This document shows positions 7,148 to 16,523 of a stretch of 64,000 nt of DNA, piece by piece; position 1 is the stretch's first letter; each line of letters opens with the position of its first letter. Below the pieces are notes generated by a model that was not told where the DNA came from, made no database searches, and saw only the letters and a list, made by a program, of their open reading frames with translations. Source of the DNA: Gemmobacter caeni (GTDB lineage Bacteria > Pseudomonadota > Alphaproteobacteria > Rhodobacterales > Rhodobacteraceae); NCBI RefSeq assembly GCF_003054195.1, contig NZ_QBKP01000017.1, positions 1-64,000 of the forward strand. The letters run 5' to 3'. A program made the position numbers and the translations under genes.

Positions 7148-7885
7148 TCAGATCATCGCCATGCCGCCGTTGACATGCAAGGTGGTTCCGGTGACGTAAC
7201 CCGCTTCCGGGCTCGCCAGATAAAGCACGGCAGCGGCAATCTCGCCCGCTTCGCCCATGCGCCCGGCGGGAACCTGCGTCAGGATGCGCGCCTTCTGCTC
7301 ATCATTCAGCTTTTCGGTCATCGCGGTGGTGATGAAACCCGGCGCCACACAATTGACGGTGATTCCCCGGCTCGCCACTTCGGCCGCCAGCGATTTGGAC
7401 ATGCCGACCATCCCGGCCTTGGAAGCGGCATAATTGCCCTGCCCCGGATTGCCGGTGGCGCCAACGACCGAACTGATATTCACGATCCGCCCCCAGCGCG
7501 CCTTCATCATGCCGCGCAGTACACCCCGGCACAGCCGGAAGGTCGAGGTCAGGTTCACATCCAGCACCGACTGCCATTCGTCATCCGACATCCGCATGAA
7601 CAGATTGTCACGGGTAATCCCGGCATTGTTCACCAGCACATCGACAGAGCCCATCTTCGCGGCAGCGGCCTTCGGCAGCGCCTCGACACTGGCCGCATCC
7701 GAAAGATCACAGGTCTCGACAAAGACCCGCTCCCCCAGTTCCGCCGCCAGCGCCTCCAGCGGCGCGAGGCGCGTCCCCGACAGCGTGACAGTCGCCCCCG
7801 CCGCATGCAGTGCGCGGGCAATCTCGCCGCCGATGCCCCCGGAAGCCCCGGTCACCAGCGCATTCTTGCCACCCAGATCGAACAT
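7148..7885 (-). CDS. fabG: 3-oxoacyl-ACP reductase
   Basis: 245 residues. SDR fold with the nucleotide-binding TGASGGIG near the N-terminus, NNAG in the middle and the catalytic Tyr-x-x-x-Lys in NYAASKAGM. It reduces 3-ketoacyl-ACP with NADPH. I start at 7885 (MFDLGGKNALVTG); the ATG at 7894 directly abuts its own ribosome site, whereas AAGGATGG fits 7885. It lies between fabD and acpP on the same strand, separated from fabD by a repeat-bearing 161-base gap. Confidence 0.96.
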   Translation of the reverse strand: MFDLGGKNALVTGASGGIGGEIARALHAAGATVTLSGTRLAPLEALAAELGERVFVETCDLSDAASVEALPKAAAAKMGSVDVLVNNAGITRDNLFMRMSDDEWQSVLDVNLTSTFRLCRGVLRGMMKARWGRIVNISSVVGATGNPGQGNYAASKAGMVGMSKSLAAEVASRGITVNCVAPGFITTAMTEKLNDEQKARILTQVPAGRMGEAGEIAAAVLYLASPEAGYVTGTTLHVNGGMAMI

Positions 7886-7921
7886 TGTTTCCATCCTTTT
7901 CCCGGCCCGGCTTTTACCCTG

Positions 7922-7975
7922 GGCCAAATATCTTCGGGGGAAGGCCGAAGGCCGCGGGGGCAGACAGCCCCCGTC
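7922..7975. repeat. Dispersed Rhodobacterales-type intergenic repeat, copy 1
   Basis: CCAAATATCTTCGGGGG followed by GCGGGGGCAGACAGCCCCCG, a G/C-run stem with loop AGACA. The same modules recur near 10381, 12183, 35448, 36220, 40195, 46612 and 54842. Confidence 0.6.
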
Positions 7976-8013
7976 CACAGCCCCCGCCCCACGAAAACCG
8001 CGCCGGTCAGCGC

Positions 8014-8039
8014 CCAAAATTCTTGTTCAAGAATTTTGG
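8014..8039. repeat. AT-rich perfect palindrome
   Basis: CCAAAATTCTTG, loop TT, CAAGAATTTTGG: a 12-bp perfect stem just past the fabD stop. It may act as a terminator-like or REP-like element; related hairpins are at 26796 and 42781. Confidence 0.6.
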
Positions 8040-8046
8040 TCCCGGC

Positions 8047-8976
8047 TCAGCCCTTCGCCGCCAGCACATCCTCGGGCGCACCCACGGCACGGGTTTCCGC
8101 GCCCTTGACGATGCGCTTGATCATGCCCGACAGCGCCTTGCCCGCGCCGATTTCCCAGTATTCGGTCACCCCCGCAGCTTCCATCCACAGCACGCTTTCG
8201 CGCCAGCGGACAGAGCCCGTCACCTGCGCCACCAGCAGGTCGCGGATGCGGTCGGCCTCCATTACCGCCTCGGCGCGGACGTTCACCACCACCGGCACCA
8301 CCGGATTGTCTACCACTACGGCTGCCAGCGCCTCGGCCATCACATGTGCAGCGGGCTGCATCAGCGCGCAGTGAAAAGGCGCGCTGACCGGCAGCATCAG
8401 CGCCCGCCTGGCACCCCTGGCCTTGGCGATCTCCAGCGCGCGTTCCACCGCCGCCTTGTGGCCCGAAACCACCACCTGCGCCGGATCATTGTCATTGGCG
8501 GCCTGACAGATCTCGCCCTGCGCGGCCTCCGCCGCAACCTCGGTCGCCGCCTCGAAATCAAGACCCAGCAGCGCGGCCATCGCGCCCACGCCCACCGGCA
8601 CCGCCTCCTGCATCGCCTGCCCCCGGATGCGCAGCAGCCGCGCGGTATCCGACAGCGCCAGCGATTTCGCCGCGCAGAGCGCCGAATATTCGCCAAGGCT
8701 GTGGCCCGCCACGAAATCCGCCGTCTCGATCCCGATGCCTTCGGTTTCCAGCGCGCGCAGGGCGGCGATCGACGTTGCCATTAGCGCGGGCTGGGCGTTC
8801 TGCGTCAGCGTCAGTTCGGCGATATCGCCTTCCCAGATCAGCGTGGACAGCTTTTCGCCCAAAGCCTCGTCCACCTCGTCAAAGACGGCTTTCGCGGCGG
8901 GGTAAGCTTCGGCCAAGGCACGGCCCATTCCGATGGTCTGCGCCCCCTGACCGGGGAATACGAATGCGCGGGACAT
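8047..8976 (-). CDS. fabD: Malonyl-CoA:ACP transacylase
   Basis: 309 residues. It opens MSRAFVFPGQGAQTIGMG, the conserved GQGxQ motif, and carries the nucleophile in GHSLGE (residues ~90-95). It loads malonate onto ACP for chain elongation. The ATG at 8976 is preceded by GGAGG at 5 bases; longer in-frame starts are not supported. It is the first gene of the fabD-fabG-acpP run and is divergent from the cytochrome b561 gene. Confidence 0.97.
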   Translation of the reverse strand: MSRAFVFPGQGAQTIGMGRALAEAYPAAKAVFDEVDEALGEKLSTLIWEGDIAELTLTQNAQPALMATSIAALRALETEGIGIETADFVAGHSLGEYSALCAAKSLALSDTARLLRIRGQAMQEAVPVGVGAMAALLGLDFEAATEVAAEAAQGEICQAANDNDPAQVVVSGHKAAVERALEIAKARGARRALMLPVSAPFHCALMQPAAHVMAEALAAVVVDNPVVPVVVNVRAEAVMEADRIRDLLVAQVTGSVRWRESVLWMEAAGVTEYWEIGAGKALSGMIKRIVKGAETRAVGAPEDVLAAKG

Positions 8977-9145
8977 GGTTCCTCCAAGCGTTTTTACCGG
9001 CTTACCGCGTGCGGGCGGGCCATGCAATCGCTGCTGCGCACAGCCGCGCAACCCTTCGCGGATGCACAGAGCCTGTGCCCGCCCTCGCATTTCCGCACTG
9101 CAGCATGCGTGCTAGACCACAAAAAACCGAAAGACCGGAGAGAGC

Positions 9146-10336
9146 ATGAGCACCCGCAACACCCCGCAAAGCTATGGCAGCGCCGCCCGCCTGCTGCACT
9201 GGCTGACCGCCGCGCTGATCCTGACCGCCATCGGCCTTGGCCTTTACGCCGAGGACATGCCCGCCGACACCTCTGCCGCCGTCGCAGCCAAGGCGCTGGT
9301 CTATTCGCTGCACAAGACGCTGGGCGTGGCTGCGTTCTTCACCGCGCTGGCCCGCATCCTCTGGGCACTGACCCAGCCGCATCCGGCACCGCTGCACCCC
9401 GAGCGGCGGCTGGAAACATGGATCGCCACCCTGATCCACTGGTCGCTTTACGTCGCCATGATCGCCATGCCGCTCAGCGGCTGGGTGCATCACGCGGCGC
9501 TGGACGGCTTCGCCCCGATCTTCTGGCCCTTCGGCCAGGGCCTGCCCTTCGTGCCGAAATCGCAGGGCGTGGCCGAGGCGGCGGGGGCGCTGCACGGGCT
9601 GTTCTCCAAGCTGCTGATCGGTTCGGTGCTGCTGCATGTTGCAGGCGCGCTGAAACACGCGCTGATCGACCGCGACCATACCCTGTCCCGGATGTTGCGG
9701 GGCACGTCGGCAGGCAAGGGAAGCGCCCCGCGCGCGCCCGCATTCGCCGCCGGGCTGGTCTATGCGGCCGTCGGCACGCTTGCCCTGATCTTCGCCACCG
9801 GCGGCGATGAACCGGCGCGCGCCGCCATCGCTACCACCCCCGCTGCAACCGCAGGGAACTGGCAGGTCCAAAGCGGGAGCCTTGGCTTCACGGTGCGCCA
9901 GATGGGAGCAGAGGTCAGCGGCCAGTTGCCGGACTGGCATGCCACGATCACCTTCGACGAAACCCCGGTCAATGGCGTGAACGGACATGTCACAGTCGCC
10001 ATAGACCTGACCAAGCTGACGCTCGGTTCGGTCACCGATCAGGCGAAAGGGCCGGAGTTCTTCGATACCGCAACCCACCCGACCGCGACCTTCGACGCCG
10101 ATATTCTGCCCGCCGATACAGGCTATGAGGCGAAAGGCACCCTGACCCTGCGCGGCGCCACCGTGCCGGTCACCCTGCCCTTCACGCTGACCACAGCGGA
10201 CAATACCGCCACGATGACCGGCGCCACCACGCTCGACCGCCGCGCCTTTGGCATGGGGGCGAGCTATAGCGACGAGGCCACCGTCGGCTTCGCCGTCGAG
10301 GTTACCGCGACCCTCACCGCGCGGCGTCCCGAATAA
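9146..10336 (+). CDS. Cytochrome b561-YceI fusion protein
   Basis: 396 residues in two parts. Residues ~8-190 are a four-helix cytochrome b561/Ni-hydrogenase-type b cytochrome with candidate haem His in RLLHWL, SLHKTLG, LIHWSLY and LHVAGALKH. A fifth hydrophobic segment (~200-220) links to residues ~230-395, a YceI-type lipocalin-like beta barrel (WQVQSGSLGFTVRQMG…ATFDADI…). The layout puts the barrel on the periplasmic face; YceI proteins bind isoprenoid-like ligands, so quinone electron transfer is plausible. GGAGAGAGC precedes the ATG. Divergent from fabD. Confidence 0.9.
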   Translation: MSTRNTPQSYGSAARLLHWLTAALILTAIGLGLYAEDMPADTSAAVAAKALVYSLHKTLGVAAFFTALARILWALTQPHPAPLHPERRLETWIATLIHWSLYVAMIAMPLSGWVHHAALDGFAPIFWPFGQGLPFVPKSQGVAEAAGALHGLFSKLLIGSVLLHVAGALKHALIDRDHTLSRMLRGTSAGKGSAPRAPAFAAGLVYAAVGTLALIFATGGDEPARAAIATTPAATAGNWQVQSGSLGFTVRQMGAEVSGQLPDWHATITFDETPVNGVNGHVTVAIDLTKLTLGSVTDQAKGPEFFDTATHPTATFDADILPADTGYEAKGTLTLRGATVPVTLPFTLTTADNTATMTGATTLDRRAFGMGASYSDEATVGFAVEVTATLTARRPE

Positions 10337-10344
10337 ATCGGCGC

Positions 10345-10363
10345 AGGGGGCTTTCCGCCCCCT
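10345..10363 (+). terminator. Stem-loop after b561-YceI gene
   Basis: AGGGGGC, loop TTTCC, GCCCCCT, followed by CTTG. It lies 8 bases past the stop; the short following T content makes it a moderate terminator. Confidence 0.5.
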
Positions 10364-10380
10364 CTTGCCTTCGGCAATTC

Positions 10381-10450
10381 ACCCCCGGAGGATATTTGGA
10401 CCAAGATGAAACCCCGCACCTTCATCTTGGTAAAAAATATCCTCGGGGGT
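10381..10450. repeat. Long inverted repeat, dispersed family copy 2
   Basis: Arms ACCCCCGGAGGATATTT plus CCAAGATGAA and TTCATCTTGG plus ATATCCTCGGGGGT face each other across a short loop. It lies between converging genes (b561-YceI and the VOC gene), as expected for a bidirectional terminator. A GGGGGCAGACAGCCCCC hairpin follows at ~10470-10486. Confidence 0.7.
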
Positions 10451-10491
10451 GAGCCCCGCAGGGGCGAGGGGGCAGACAGCCCCCTGATCCG

Positions 10492-10911
10492 TCAGCACCG
10501 CTTGCGGACACCCAGATCTTCGTGAAACCGCAACAGATAGCCGTCGGGGTCGGCCACAACGAATTGCCGGTTGCCGAGTTCCTCGTCATCCCGGCGATAC
10601 CAGCGGTCTTCGGGCGGCAGGATCAGCGGGTGGCCCGCCCCTGCCAGCGCATGCAGCAAGGGGGCGATGGCGCTGACCTCGACTTGCAGGTTGACGCCAC
10701 GGCCCAGCGGGCGCGGGGCTTCACCAAGACCGGGGTCGAAATCACGGCCCAGCCCGATCTGGTCAAGCATGAGCTCCGCCCCCTCGCGCCCGAGGTAGCA
10801 AAAACCCTCTTCAGGCCGCTCGTAAAGGACCGAGAAGCCCAGCAACCCGGTATAGAAGGCGCGGGAAGCACGCCAGTCGGTGACCGAAAGCTCGGGGACG
10901 ATCACCGCCAT
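10492..10911 (-). CDS. VOC-superfamily (glyoxalase/bleomycin-resistance) protein
   Basis: 139 residues with the paired beta-alpha-beta layout of VOC proteins: ELSVTDWRASRAFYTGLLGF at the start and FVVADPDGYLLRFHEDLG at the end. Metal ligands are not certain. The WYRRDDEELGNRQFVVADPDGY stretch resembles bleomycin-resistance-like members. It starts one base past the stop of the CoxE gene and is probably cotranscribed with the MoxR/CoxE pair; substrate unknown. Confidence 0.85.
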   Translation of the reverse strand: MAVIVPELSVTDWRASRAFYTGLLGFSVLYERPEEGFCYLGREGAELMLDQIGLGRDFDPGLGEAPRPLGRGVNLQVEVSAIAPLLHALAGAGHPLILPPEDRWYRRDDEELGNRQFVVADPDGYLLRFHEDLGVRKRC

Positions 10912-10912
10912 C

Positions 10913-12169
10913 TCAGCGCGCCAGCGCGCGCATCAGCCGCGCCTTCTCGCCGGTATCGGCCCTGTCCGATATGGCGGCGGCCAGCGCCTCCAGCGAGGCA
11001 ATGGAATGCCCGGCGCGGAAGGCATCGACATGGGGCAGCATCGCGCGAATGCCGGTGGCGCGCGGGGCGAAGCCCTCCCAGCGCAGCAGGGGGTTGAGCC
11101 AGATCAGCCGCCGCGCGGACAGATGCAGCCGCTGCGTTTCGCGCGCAAGCTGGCCGCTGTCGTCGCGATCCAGCCCGTCGGTGATCAGAAGCACCACCGC
11201 CCCCTGCCCCAGAACCCGGCGCGACCAGTCGCGGTTGAAGGTATGGAGACAGGCACCGATGCGGGTGCCCCCTGACCAGTCCTGCGCCTCGCGCCCTGCC
11301 GCAGCCAGCGCCGCATCGACATCGCGGGTCGCCAGATGCCGGGTAATATTGGTCAGCCGCGTGCCGAAGGTGAAGCCATGCACCCGCGCCCAGCCCTGAC
11401 CCTTGCGATTGGCCACCGCATGCAGAAAATGCAGCACCATCCGGCTATATTGCGACATGGAGCCGGAAATGTCGCACAGCACCACCAGATTGGGCCAGCG
11501 CAGCGCCGGGTCGCGGCGGGCCAGCCGCGTGATCTCGCCGCCCCGGCGCATCGCCAGCCGCAATGTGGCGCGCGGGTCGATGGCCTGCCCCAGCGGGGCC
11601 GCAGTCTGACGACGCGAGGGCAAGGGCTGCACCGGCAGGCTGAGGCGGGCAAGCATGCGCTTTGCCTCGGCAATCTCGGCCACCGACATCTGTTCGAAGT
11701 CCAGAGTCTTCAGCCGTTCTTCGCGCGCCATGGTGGCGGAGGCGTCAATTTCCACCTGTTCCTCGCCCTGAGGGCTTTCCGCCTCGGGCAGATCGCGGTT
11801 GGCACCGTCCAGCAGCGCCTCGGCCGCACGTTTCTCGGCAGCCTGTGCCAGCCTCTCCTCCTGCACGCCGCGAATGGCGGGCAGCATGAGGGACATCATC
11901 TGTTCCATGTAACGCGGGTCGCGCCAGTAGAGCCGGAACACCTGATCGAAGACCGCACGATGTTCGGGGCGGTTGACGAAACAGGCATGCAGCGTCCAGT
12001 AGAAATCGCGCCGTTCGGTGAAACCCACGGCCTCGACCGCGCGGATCGCGTCGATCACCCGGCCCGAGCCGATGGGCAGCCCGGCCTTGCGCAGGGCGCG
12101 GGCGAACCACAGGATGTTGCGGCTGATCTTGCCGTCTTCCGGCAGGGTGAGTTCAGCGTAGCTGGCCAT
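10913..12169 (-). CDS. VWA-domain protein, CoxE family
   Basis: 418 residues. The N-terminal half is helical (SRNILWFARALRKAGLPIG…); a von Willebrand A domain follows at ~residue 220 with the MIDAS motif in VVLCDISGSMSQYSR. CoxE-type proteins pair with MoxR AAA+ ATPases to insert or mature metal centres of partner enzymes (CO dehydrogenase in the founding case). The MoxR partner lies 75 bases upstream on the same strand. No client enzyme gene is adjacent, so the target is unknown. Confidence 0.9.
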   Translation of the reverse strand: MASYAELTLPEDGKISRNILWFARALRKAGLPIGSGRVIDAIRAVEAVGFTERRDFYWTLHACFVNRPEHRAVFDQVFRLYWRDPRYMEQMMSLMLPAIRGVQEERLAQAAEKRAAEALLDGANRDLPEAESPQGEEQVEIDASATMAREERLKTLDFEQMSVAEIAEAKRMLARLSLPVQPLPSRRQTAAPLGQAIDPRATLRLAMRRGGEITRLARRDPALRWPNLVVLCDISGSMSQYSRMVLHFLHAVANRKGQGWARVHGFTFGTRLTNITRHLATRDVDAALAAAGREAQDWSGGTRIGACLHTFNRDWSRRVLGQGAVVLLITDGLDRDDSGQLARETQRLHLSARRLIWLNPLLRWEGFAPRATGIRAMLPHVDAFRAGHSIASLEALAAAISDRADTGEKARLMRALAR

Positions 12170-12182
12170 GCGATGCGCCGGG

Positions 12183-12233
12183 GGCGCTGCCCCCGGACCC
12201 CCGGGATATTTTTGCCAAGATGAAAGCGGGAAA
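12183..12233. repeat. Dispersed intergenic repeat, copy 3
   Basis: CGCTGCCCCCGGACCCCCGG, then GATATTTTTGCCAAGATGAA. It fills the gap between the MoxR and CoxE genes. Confidence 0.6.
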
Positions 12234-12244
12234 TGAGCGGGCCG

Positions 12245-13156
12245 TCATGCGGGCACCGTTTCCTTGCGGATTTCATCGAGCAGGCGCTTGGCTTCGGAGC
12301 CCTGGATTTTCTGGATGTCGTCCTGATATTTCAGGATGGCGCCCAGCGTGTCGGCGATGACCTCGGGGGTCAGGCTGATCACATCCAGCGCCAGCAGGCA
12401 TTTCGCCCAGTCGATCGTTTCGGCAACGCCGGGTTTCTTGAACAGGTCTTCGGTGCGCAGTCGCTGCACGAAGGCCACGATTTCGCGGCTGAGCGTTTCC
12501 TGCGCCTCGGGGCAGCGCGCGGCGAGGATCTGCATTTCACGATCCGCCGTCGGGTAATCGACCCAATGATAAAGGCAGCGGCGTTTCAGCGCGTCATGCA
12601 CCTCGCGCGTGCGGTTGGAAGTGAGGATGACGATGGGCGGTTCGGGCGCCCGGATGGTGCCGAGCTCGGGGATCGTGACCTGAAAATCCGACAGCGCCTC
12701 CAGCAGATAGGCCTCGAAGGGTTCGTCGGTGCGGTCAAGCTCGTCGATCAGCAGCACGGGGGCGCCGCCGGGCTGCGGGCGCATGGCCGCCAGCAGCGGC
12801 CGTTCGATCAGATAGTCTTCGGTGAAAAGTTCGGATTTCAGCGCGTCGCGGTCGGCGCCCCCCGCCGCCTCTGCGGTGCGGATGGCGACCATCTGGGCGG
12901 CGAAGTTCCATTCGGCCACGGCCGAGGCGGCATCCAGCCCCTCGTAGCATTGCAGCCGGATCAGCCGACGGTCCAGCGCCCTGGCGATGACCTTGGCGAT
13001 TTCGGTCTTGCCCACCCCGGCCTCGCCTTCCAGAAACAGCGGGCGCCCCAGTTTCAGCGACAGGAAGGTCACCGTCGACAGCGCGCGCGCCGCCACATAG
13101 CCCTGGGCGGCGAGCATCTGCTCCACCCCGTCGATCGACGTCGGAATTCCGCTCAC
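12245..13156 (-). CDS. MoxR-family AAA+ ATPase
   Basis: 303 residues. Walker A is LEGEAGVGKTE, Walker B is VLLIDELDR, and ILTSNRTREVHDALKRRCLYHWVDYP is the sensor/arginine-finger stretch typical of MoxR proteins. They act as chaperone-like ATPases with VWA partners such as the CoxE protein that follows. I start at the GTG at 13156 (SGIPTSIDGVEQML), which has GGGGGAG at 4 bases; an ATG at 13180 is possible. It faces away from the AbrB gene. Confidence 0.92.
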   Translation of the reverse strand: MSGIPTSIDGVEQMLAAQGYVAARALSTVTFLSLKLGRPLFLEGEAGVGKTEIAKVIARALDRRLIRLQCYEGLDAASAVAEWNFAAQMVAIRTAEAAGGADRDALKSELFTEDYLIERPLLAAMRPQPGGAPVLLIDELDRTDEPFEAYLLEALSDFQVTIPELGTIRAPEPPIVILTSNRTREVHDALKRRCLYHWVDYPTADREMQILAARCPEAQETLSREIVAFVQRLRTEDLFKKPGVAETIDWAKCLLALDVISLTPEVIADTLGAILKYQDDIQKIQGSEAKRLLDEIRKETVPA

Positions 13157-13260
13157 AGGCTCCCCCCTCTTTTGCGCCATGCTGGCGGCGTGGCGGCAGA
13201 GGGTCAAGGGTGAAGGCGGGTCTTGCGACCTTTGGACAGGGGGCGTAAGCGGGGATCATC

Positions 13261-14295
13261 ATGCGCGCGATGATCACCCGTCCCCGACTTGTCACCCTTG
13301 CTGCTGCGGCCCTTGGGGCGGCGGCCTTTGTTCTGCTGTCCCTGCCGCTGCCATTGCTGCTGGGACCGATGCTTGGCTGCCTGCTGGCGGCGCTGGCCGG
13401 GGCGCCGTTGCAGGGGATGGGGGTACTGGGCACGGCCCTGCGCACCTGGCTGGGGGTTGCCATCGGATCGACCGTGACGCCCGCCCTGCTGCATGATCTG
13501 CCACGCATGGGGGCGACGCTGGCGCTGGTGCCACTGTTCGTCGGGCTGATCGGGCTGGTGGGCTATCCGTTCTTCCGGCGGGTCATGGGCTATGACCATC
13601 CGACCGCCTTCTATTCCGCCATGCCCGGTGGCTTGCAGGATATGCTGATCTTCGGCGAGGAGGCCGGCGGCAATGTGCGCAGCATGTCGCTGATCCATGC
13701 GACACGGGTTCTGGTGATCGTGACCGCCACACCCTTCCTGCTGGCGCTGCTGTATGATGTGGATCTGTCGCAGGCACCGGGGCGGCCCGCGTCGGAAGTG
13801 CCGCTGTCGCAGATTGCGCTGATGGTCTTTTCCGGCATCGCGGGCTGGAAGATCGCCGAGCGCATCGGGATGTTCGGTGCCTCGATCCTTGGGCCCCTGA
13901 TCCTGACAGCCTGCCTGAGCCTTGCGGGCGTCATCCAGGGCCGCCCGCCGGCCGAGATGATCTGGGCCGCGCAGTTCTTCATCGGCATCGCGGTCGGGTC
14001 GAAATACGCGGGCATCACCCCGCGCGAATTGCGTCATGACGTGACGGCGGGCCTTGGCTATGCGCTGTTGCTGGCCATCCTGTCACTGGGCTTCATCGAG
14101 GCGGCGGCACTGCTGTCCGGCCGTCCGGCGCTGGAAGTGGCGCTGAGCTTCCTGCCCGGCGGACAGGCGGAAATGGCGGTGATCGCGCTGATGACCGGGG
14201 CAGATGTGGCCTTCGTGGTGGCCCATCACCTGACCCGGATCTTCCTTGTGATCACCGCAGCACCGCTGATCGCCCGCTGGATGGCGCGGCGTTAA
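13261..14295 (+). CDS. AbrB-family (PF05145-type) inner-membrane protein
   Basis: 344 residues, about ten hydrophobic segments arranged as two repeats (GPMLGCLLAALAGAPLQGMG and GASILGPLILTACLSLAGVI are the matching loops). YSAMPGGLQDMLIFGEEAGG and LSFLPGGQAEMAVIALMTGA are the signature repeated P-G-G motifs. Family members are called AbrB or 'ammonia monooxygenase' in databases, without proven function; transport or regulation is assumed. It converges on the next gene with stop codons overlapping at 14292-14295. Confidence 0.9.
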   Translation: MRAMITRPRLVTLAAAALGAAAFVLLSLPLPLLLGPMLGCLLAALAGAPLQGMGVLGTALRTWLGVAIGSTVTPALLHDLPRMGATLALVPLFVGLIGLVGYPFFRRVMGYDHPTAFYSAMPGGLQDMLIFGEEAGGNVRSMSLIHATRVLVIVTATPFLLALLYDVDLSQAPGRPASEVPLSQIALMVFSGIAGWKIAERIGMFGASILGPLILTACLSLAGVIQGRPPAEMIWAAQFFIGIAVGSKYAGITPRELRHDVTAGLGYALLLAILSLGFIEAAALLSGRPALEVALSFLPGGQAEMAVIALMTGADVAFVVAHHLTRIFLVITAAPLIARWMARR

Positions 14296-16523
14296 AGCAA
14301 CGCCAGTTCCTTTCGGATATAGCGGTTGTCACCCCGCGTCAGCACATAACGGCCAAGCTTGCGCGCAAGATCCTTGCGCCCCTTGCCGACCACCCGCTTG
14401 AACAGCTCTTTCTGATAGCGGGTCGAGGCCTTGCGGGCGCGGATCAGCCGGTAGAACTCCAGTTCGGTCAGCGTGCCATTCAGCGCGCCAAGAGTGATCG
14501 GCGACAGCACGCCCATCTGTTGCAGGCTGGACCCCAGCCGGTGCCCGAGGAGCGGCGCGCGCAGTTTCAGCACATTGTCATGGGTAAAGCGGTCGACATG
14601 ACCGGAATCCAGCGGCTCGTAAGGGTCATAGAGGATGAATACCTTACCCGCCGCCTTCGATACCTCTGCCGCATCGCCGTAATGGCCGCTGAAATCGCGG
14701 TCCCACGCCGCCTTGTAGCGGGTTTCCCAGGGCACGATGGAACGGTCCAGCGTCGATTGCGGGCTGATCGCCACCACATCGGCGCCCGGACAGGCCGCGA
14801 CGAAGGCACAGGCGGCATAGCCGCCCATCGAGGCGCCATAGAACACCACGCGCCTGAACCGGTCGAAGAAATCCGAGGTGGCGAGATCGTCGAACTGATC
14901 CCAGACCCATGGGTCACGATACCAGGTCCAGCCGTTCGCCATGACGCCCAGCATCGACCAGCCCTGTTTCTCGATGAAGGAAAAGCCCCAGGGCCGCCGG
15001 TCCTCGCGCTTTTCCATCGCGATGTCGAGATTGTCGAAGGTCACCACCAGCGTATCGCTGCCGCGCGGGATATAGAGGAAAGAGTGGCTGTCGCTTTCGC
15101 GGAAAAAGCCATCCTTGCCCGCCAGATCGCGGGCGATTTCGGACCAGCCCGGTTCGGGCGCCGGGACAGCGGTTGCGAGCTGAAGCGCATCACCTGCGCG
15201 GAACAGCACCCGCGCCACCTTCACCCCGTCGCTTTCACGCTCTGACAGCACCTCGTTGGTGCCCATGGGGCGCAGCACGCCAAAGCCGCCGGAGCCGCCG
15301 CGAATATCGGTGAACATGCGGGAACCGGGTTTCAGCACGCGCCCGAACACCGGCAGGAAATCCTTCAGCTTGCCGTCTTTTTCAAAGCCCGGAAGATGGG
15401 CAATGACATCCGCGGGCTGCACGTCTTCCAGCGTGCAGGCGATGGTCACGCGGTCTTCCGGCATGCCCAGCCCGATCAGATAGTCGCGGTATTCCGCGAT
15501 GGCCCGGCTTGGCTGGTCGGGGAACTGGCCATGCGCATCGACATCGACGATCTGCACGGCAGCGCCCCAGCGCTTCCAGATCTCATAGGCCAGCGGGCGC
15601 GAGCGGCCACCGATATCGGTGAAAGTCTCCACCGTCTCAAGATCGACACTCTCGACCAGTTCGCCATCCAGCAGCCGCCAGCCGCGCGCGCGCAGCGGCG
15701 CGTCCTCGGCCCGCAGCCCGTGCTTTTCCATCAGTTCATAAATGAAACTGCCCTTGCTGGGCACGCCATTGTGGCGCAGCGAAAGTTCGCGCTTGTTCGA
15801 GGCCCAGAGATGCATGCCGGTGGTATTTTCGGTGATCTTCGGATGCACGCGGCGCGCGGCGCGGATCACGTCCAGCCGTTCGGGAAAGGTCACCGGATAG
15901 AAGGCGTCAACAGGCTGGGCCAGATCGGTCAGCCCCAGCTTGCGGGCGAAATAGGACACCATGGTTGGGCCCCAGACCCCCCATTTCTGCTGGCTGACAT
16001 GCAGCGGCGTGCCTGCGGCGGCCAGCGCCCGGTATTCCGCCTTGACACGGGGTTTCAGGAATTCGGGGATCGCATACTGATCCGAGGTGAAGTCCAGCAT
16101 CTCGTCCAGCATCGCGCTGTCGGCGGGCAGACCCAGCACGGCATTGTTGATGCGCGGGCTGCCCTGGCTGACCTCGCGCAGCTCCAGCCCGAAGACATAA
16201 TCGCTGTCATAGTCGAGCGGACGCCAGCAATAGACATCAGTATCGACCCAGATCATGCCCGGACATTTCTTCATCATATGCAGGCGGAACAGGTCGGCGA
16301 ACAGCGCATAGCTGTCCTTGCCTTCGTATTTGATGAAATTGTCGGTATCAATGATCTCGCGCCCGTCGCGGCGGATCACGCCTTCGGGCACATTCGGGAT
16401 GTCGTCATAAGAGAAGAGCGTGATCTTCTGGCCCTGATCGACGAAGGATTTCAGGCAAAGCTGCTCCATCCAGCTCAGGCTGCCCCCGATCCACAGCGTT
16501 CCGACCTCGCGCACTCGTGCCAT
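14292..16523 (-). CDS. Glycosyltransferase fused to alpha/beta-hydrolase-like domain
   Basis: 743 residues. The N-terminal part (VGTLWIGGSLSWMEQLCLKS…, ALFADLFRLHMM, MIWVDTDVYCW) is a sugar-DXD glycosyltransferase; VDTDVY holds the probable Asp-x-Asp. A middle part is unassigned. The last ~260 residues carry TLVVTFDNLD, WYRDPWVWDQFDDL and VVFYGASMGGYAACAF, a GxSxG nucleophile elbow. The same domain stands alone at 21327-22277. I start at 16523 (MARVREVG) because the glycosyltransferase fold begins there; an ATG at 16667 with an upstream AGGGG is a real alternative. It probably belongs to a surface or exopolysaccharide locus and is divergent from the GT genes. Confidence 0.8.
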   Translation of the reverse strand: MARVREVGTLWIGGSLSWMEQLCLKSFVDQGQKITLFSYDDIPNVPEGVIRRDGREIIDTDNFIKYEGKDSYALFADLFRLHMMKKCPGMIWVDTDVYCWRPLDYDSDYVFGLELREVSQGSPRINNAVLGLPADSAMLDEMLDFTSDQYAIPEFLKPRVKAEYRALAAAGTPLHVSQQKWGVWGPTMVSYFARKLGLTDLAQPVDAFYPVTFPERLDVIRAARRVHPKITENTTGMHLWASNKRELSLRHNGVPSKGSFIYELMEKHGLRAEDAPLRARGWRLLDGELVESVDLETVETFTDIGGRSRPLAYEIWKRWGAAVQIVDVDAHGQFPDQPSRAIAEYRDYLIGLGMPEDRVTIACTLEDVQPADVIAHLPGFEKDGKLKDFLPVFGRVLKPGSRMFTDIRGGSGGFGVLRPMGTNEVLSERESDGVKVARVLFRAGDALQLATAVPAPEPGWSEIARDLAGKDGFFRESDSHSFLYIPRGSDTLVVTFDNLDIAMEKREDRRPWGFSFIEKQGWSMLGVMANGWTWYRDPWVWDQFDDLATSDFFDRFRRVVFYGASMGGYAACAFVAACPGADVVAISPQSTLDRSIVPWETRYKAAWDRDFSGHYGDAAEVSKAAGKVFILYDPYEPLDSGHVDRFTHDNVLKLRAPLLGHRLGSSLQQMGVLSPITLGALNGTLTELEFYRLIRARKASTRYQKELFKRVVGKGRKDLARKLGRYVLTRGDNRYIRKELALL

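Noticed and set aside
7886-8017. N-terminal extension of FabG to 8017
   Set aside because: The extension covers an intergenic repeat and lacks family similarity; 7885 has a good ribosome site.
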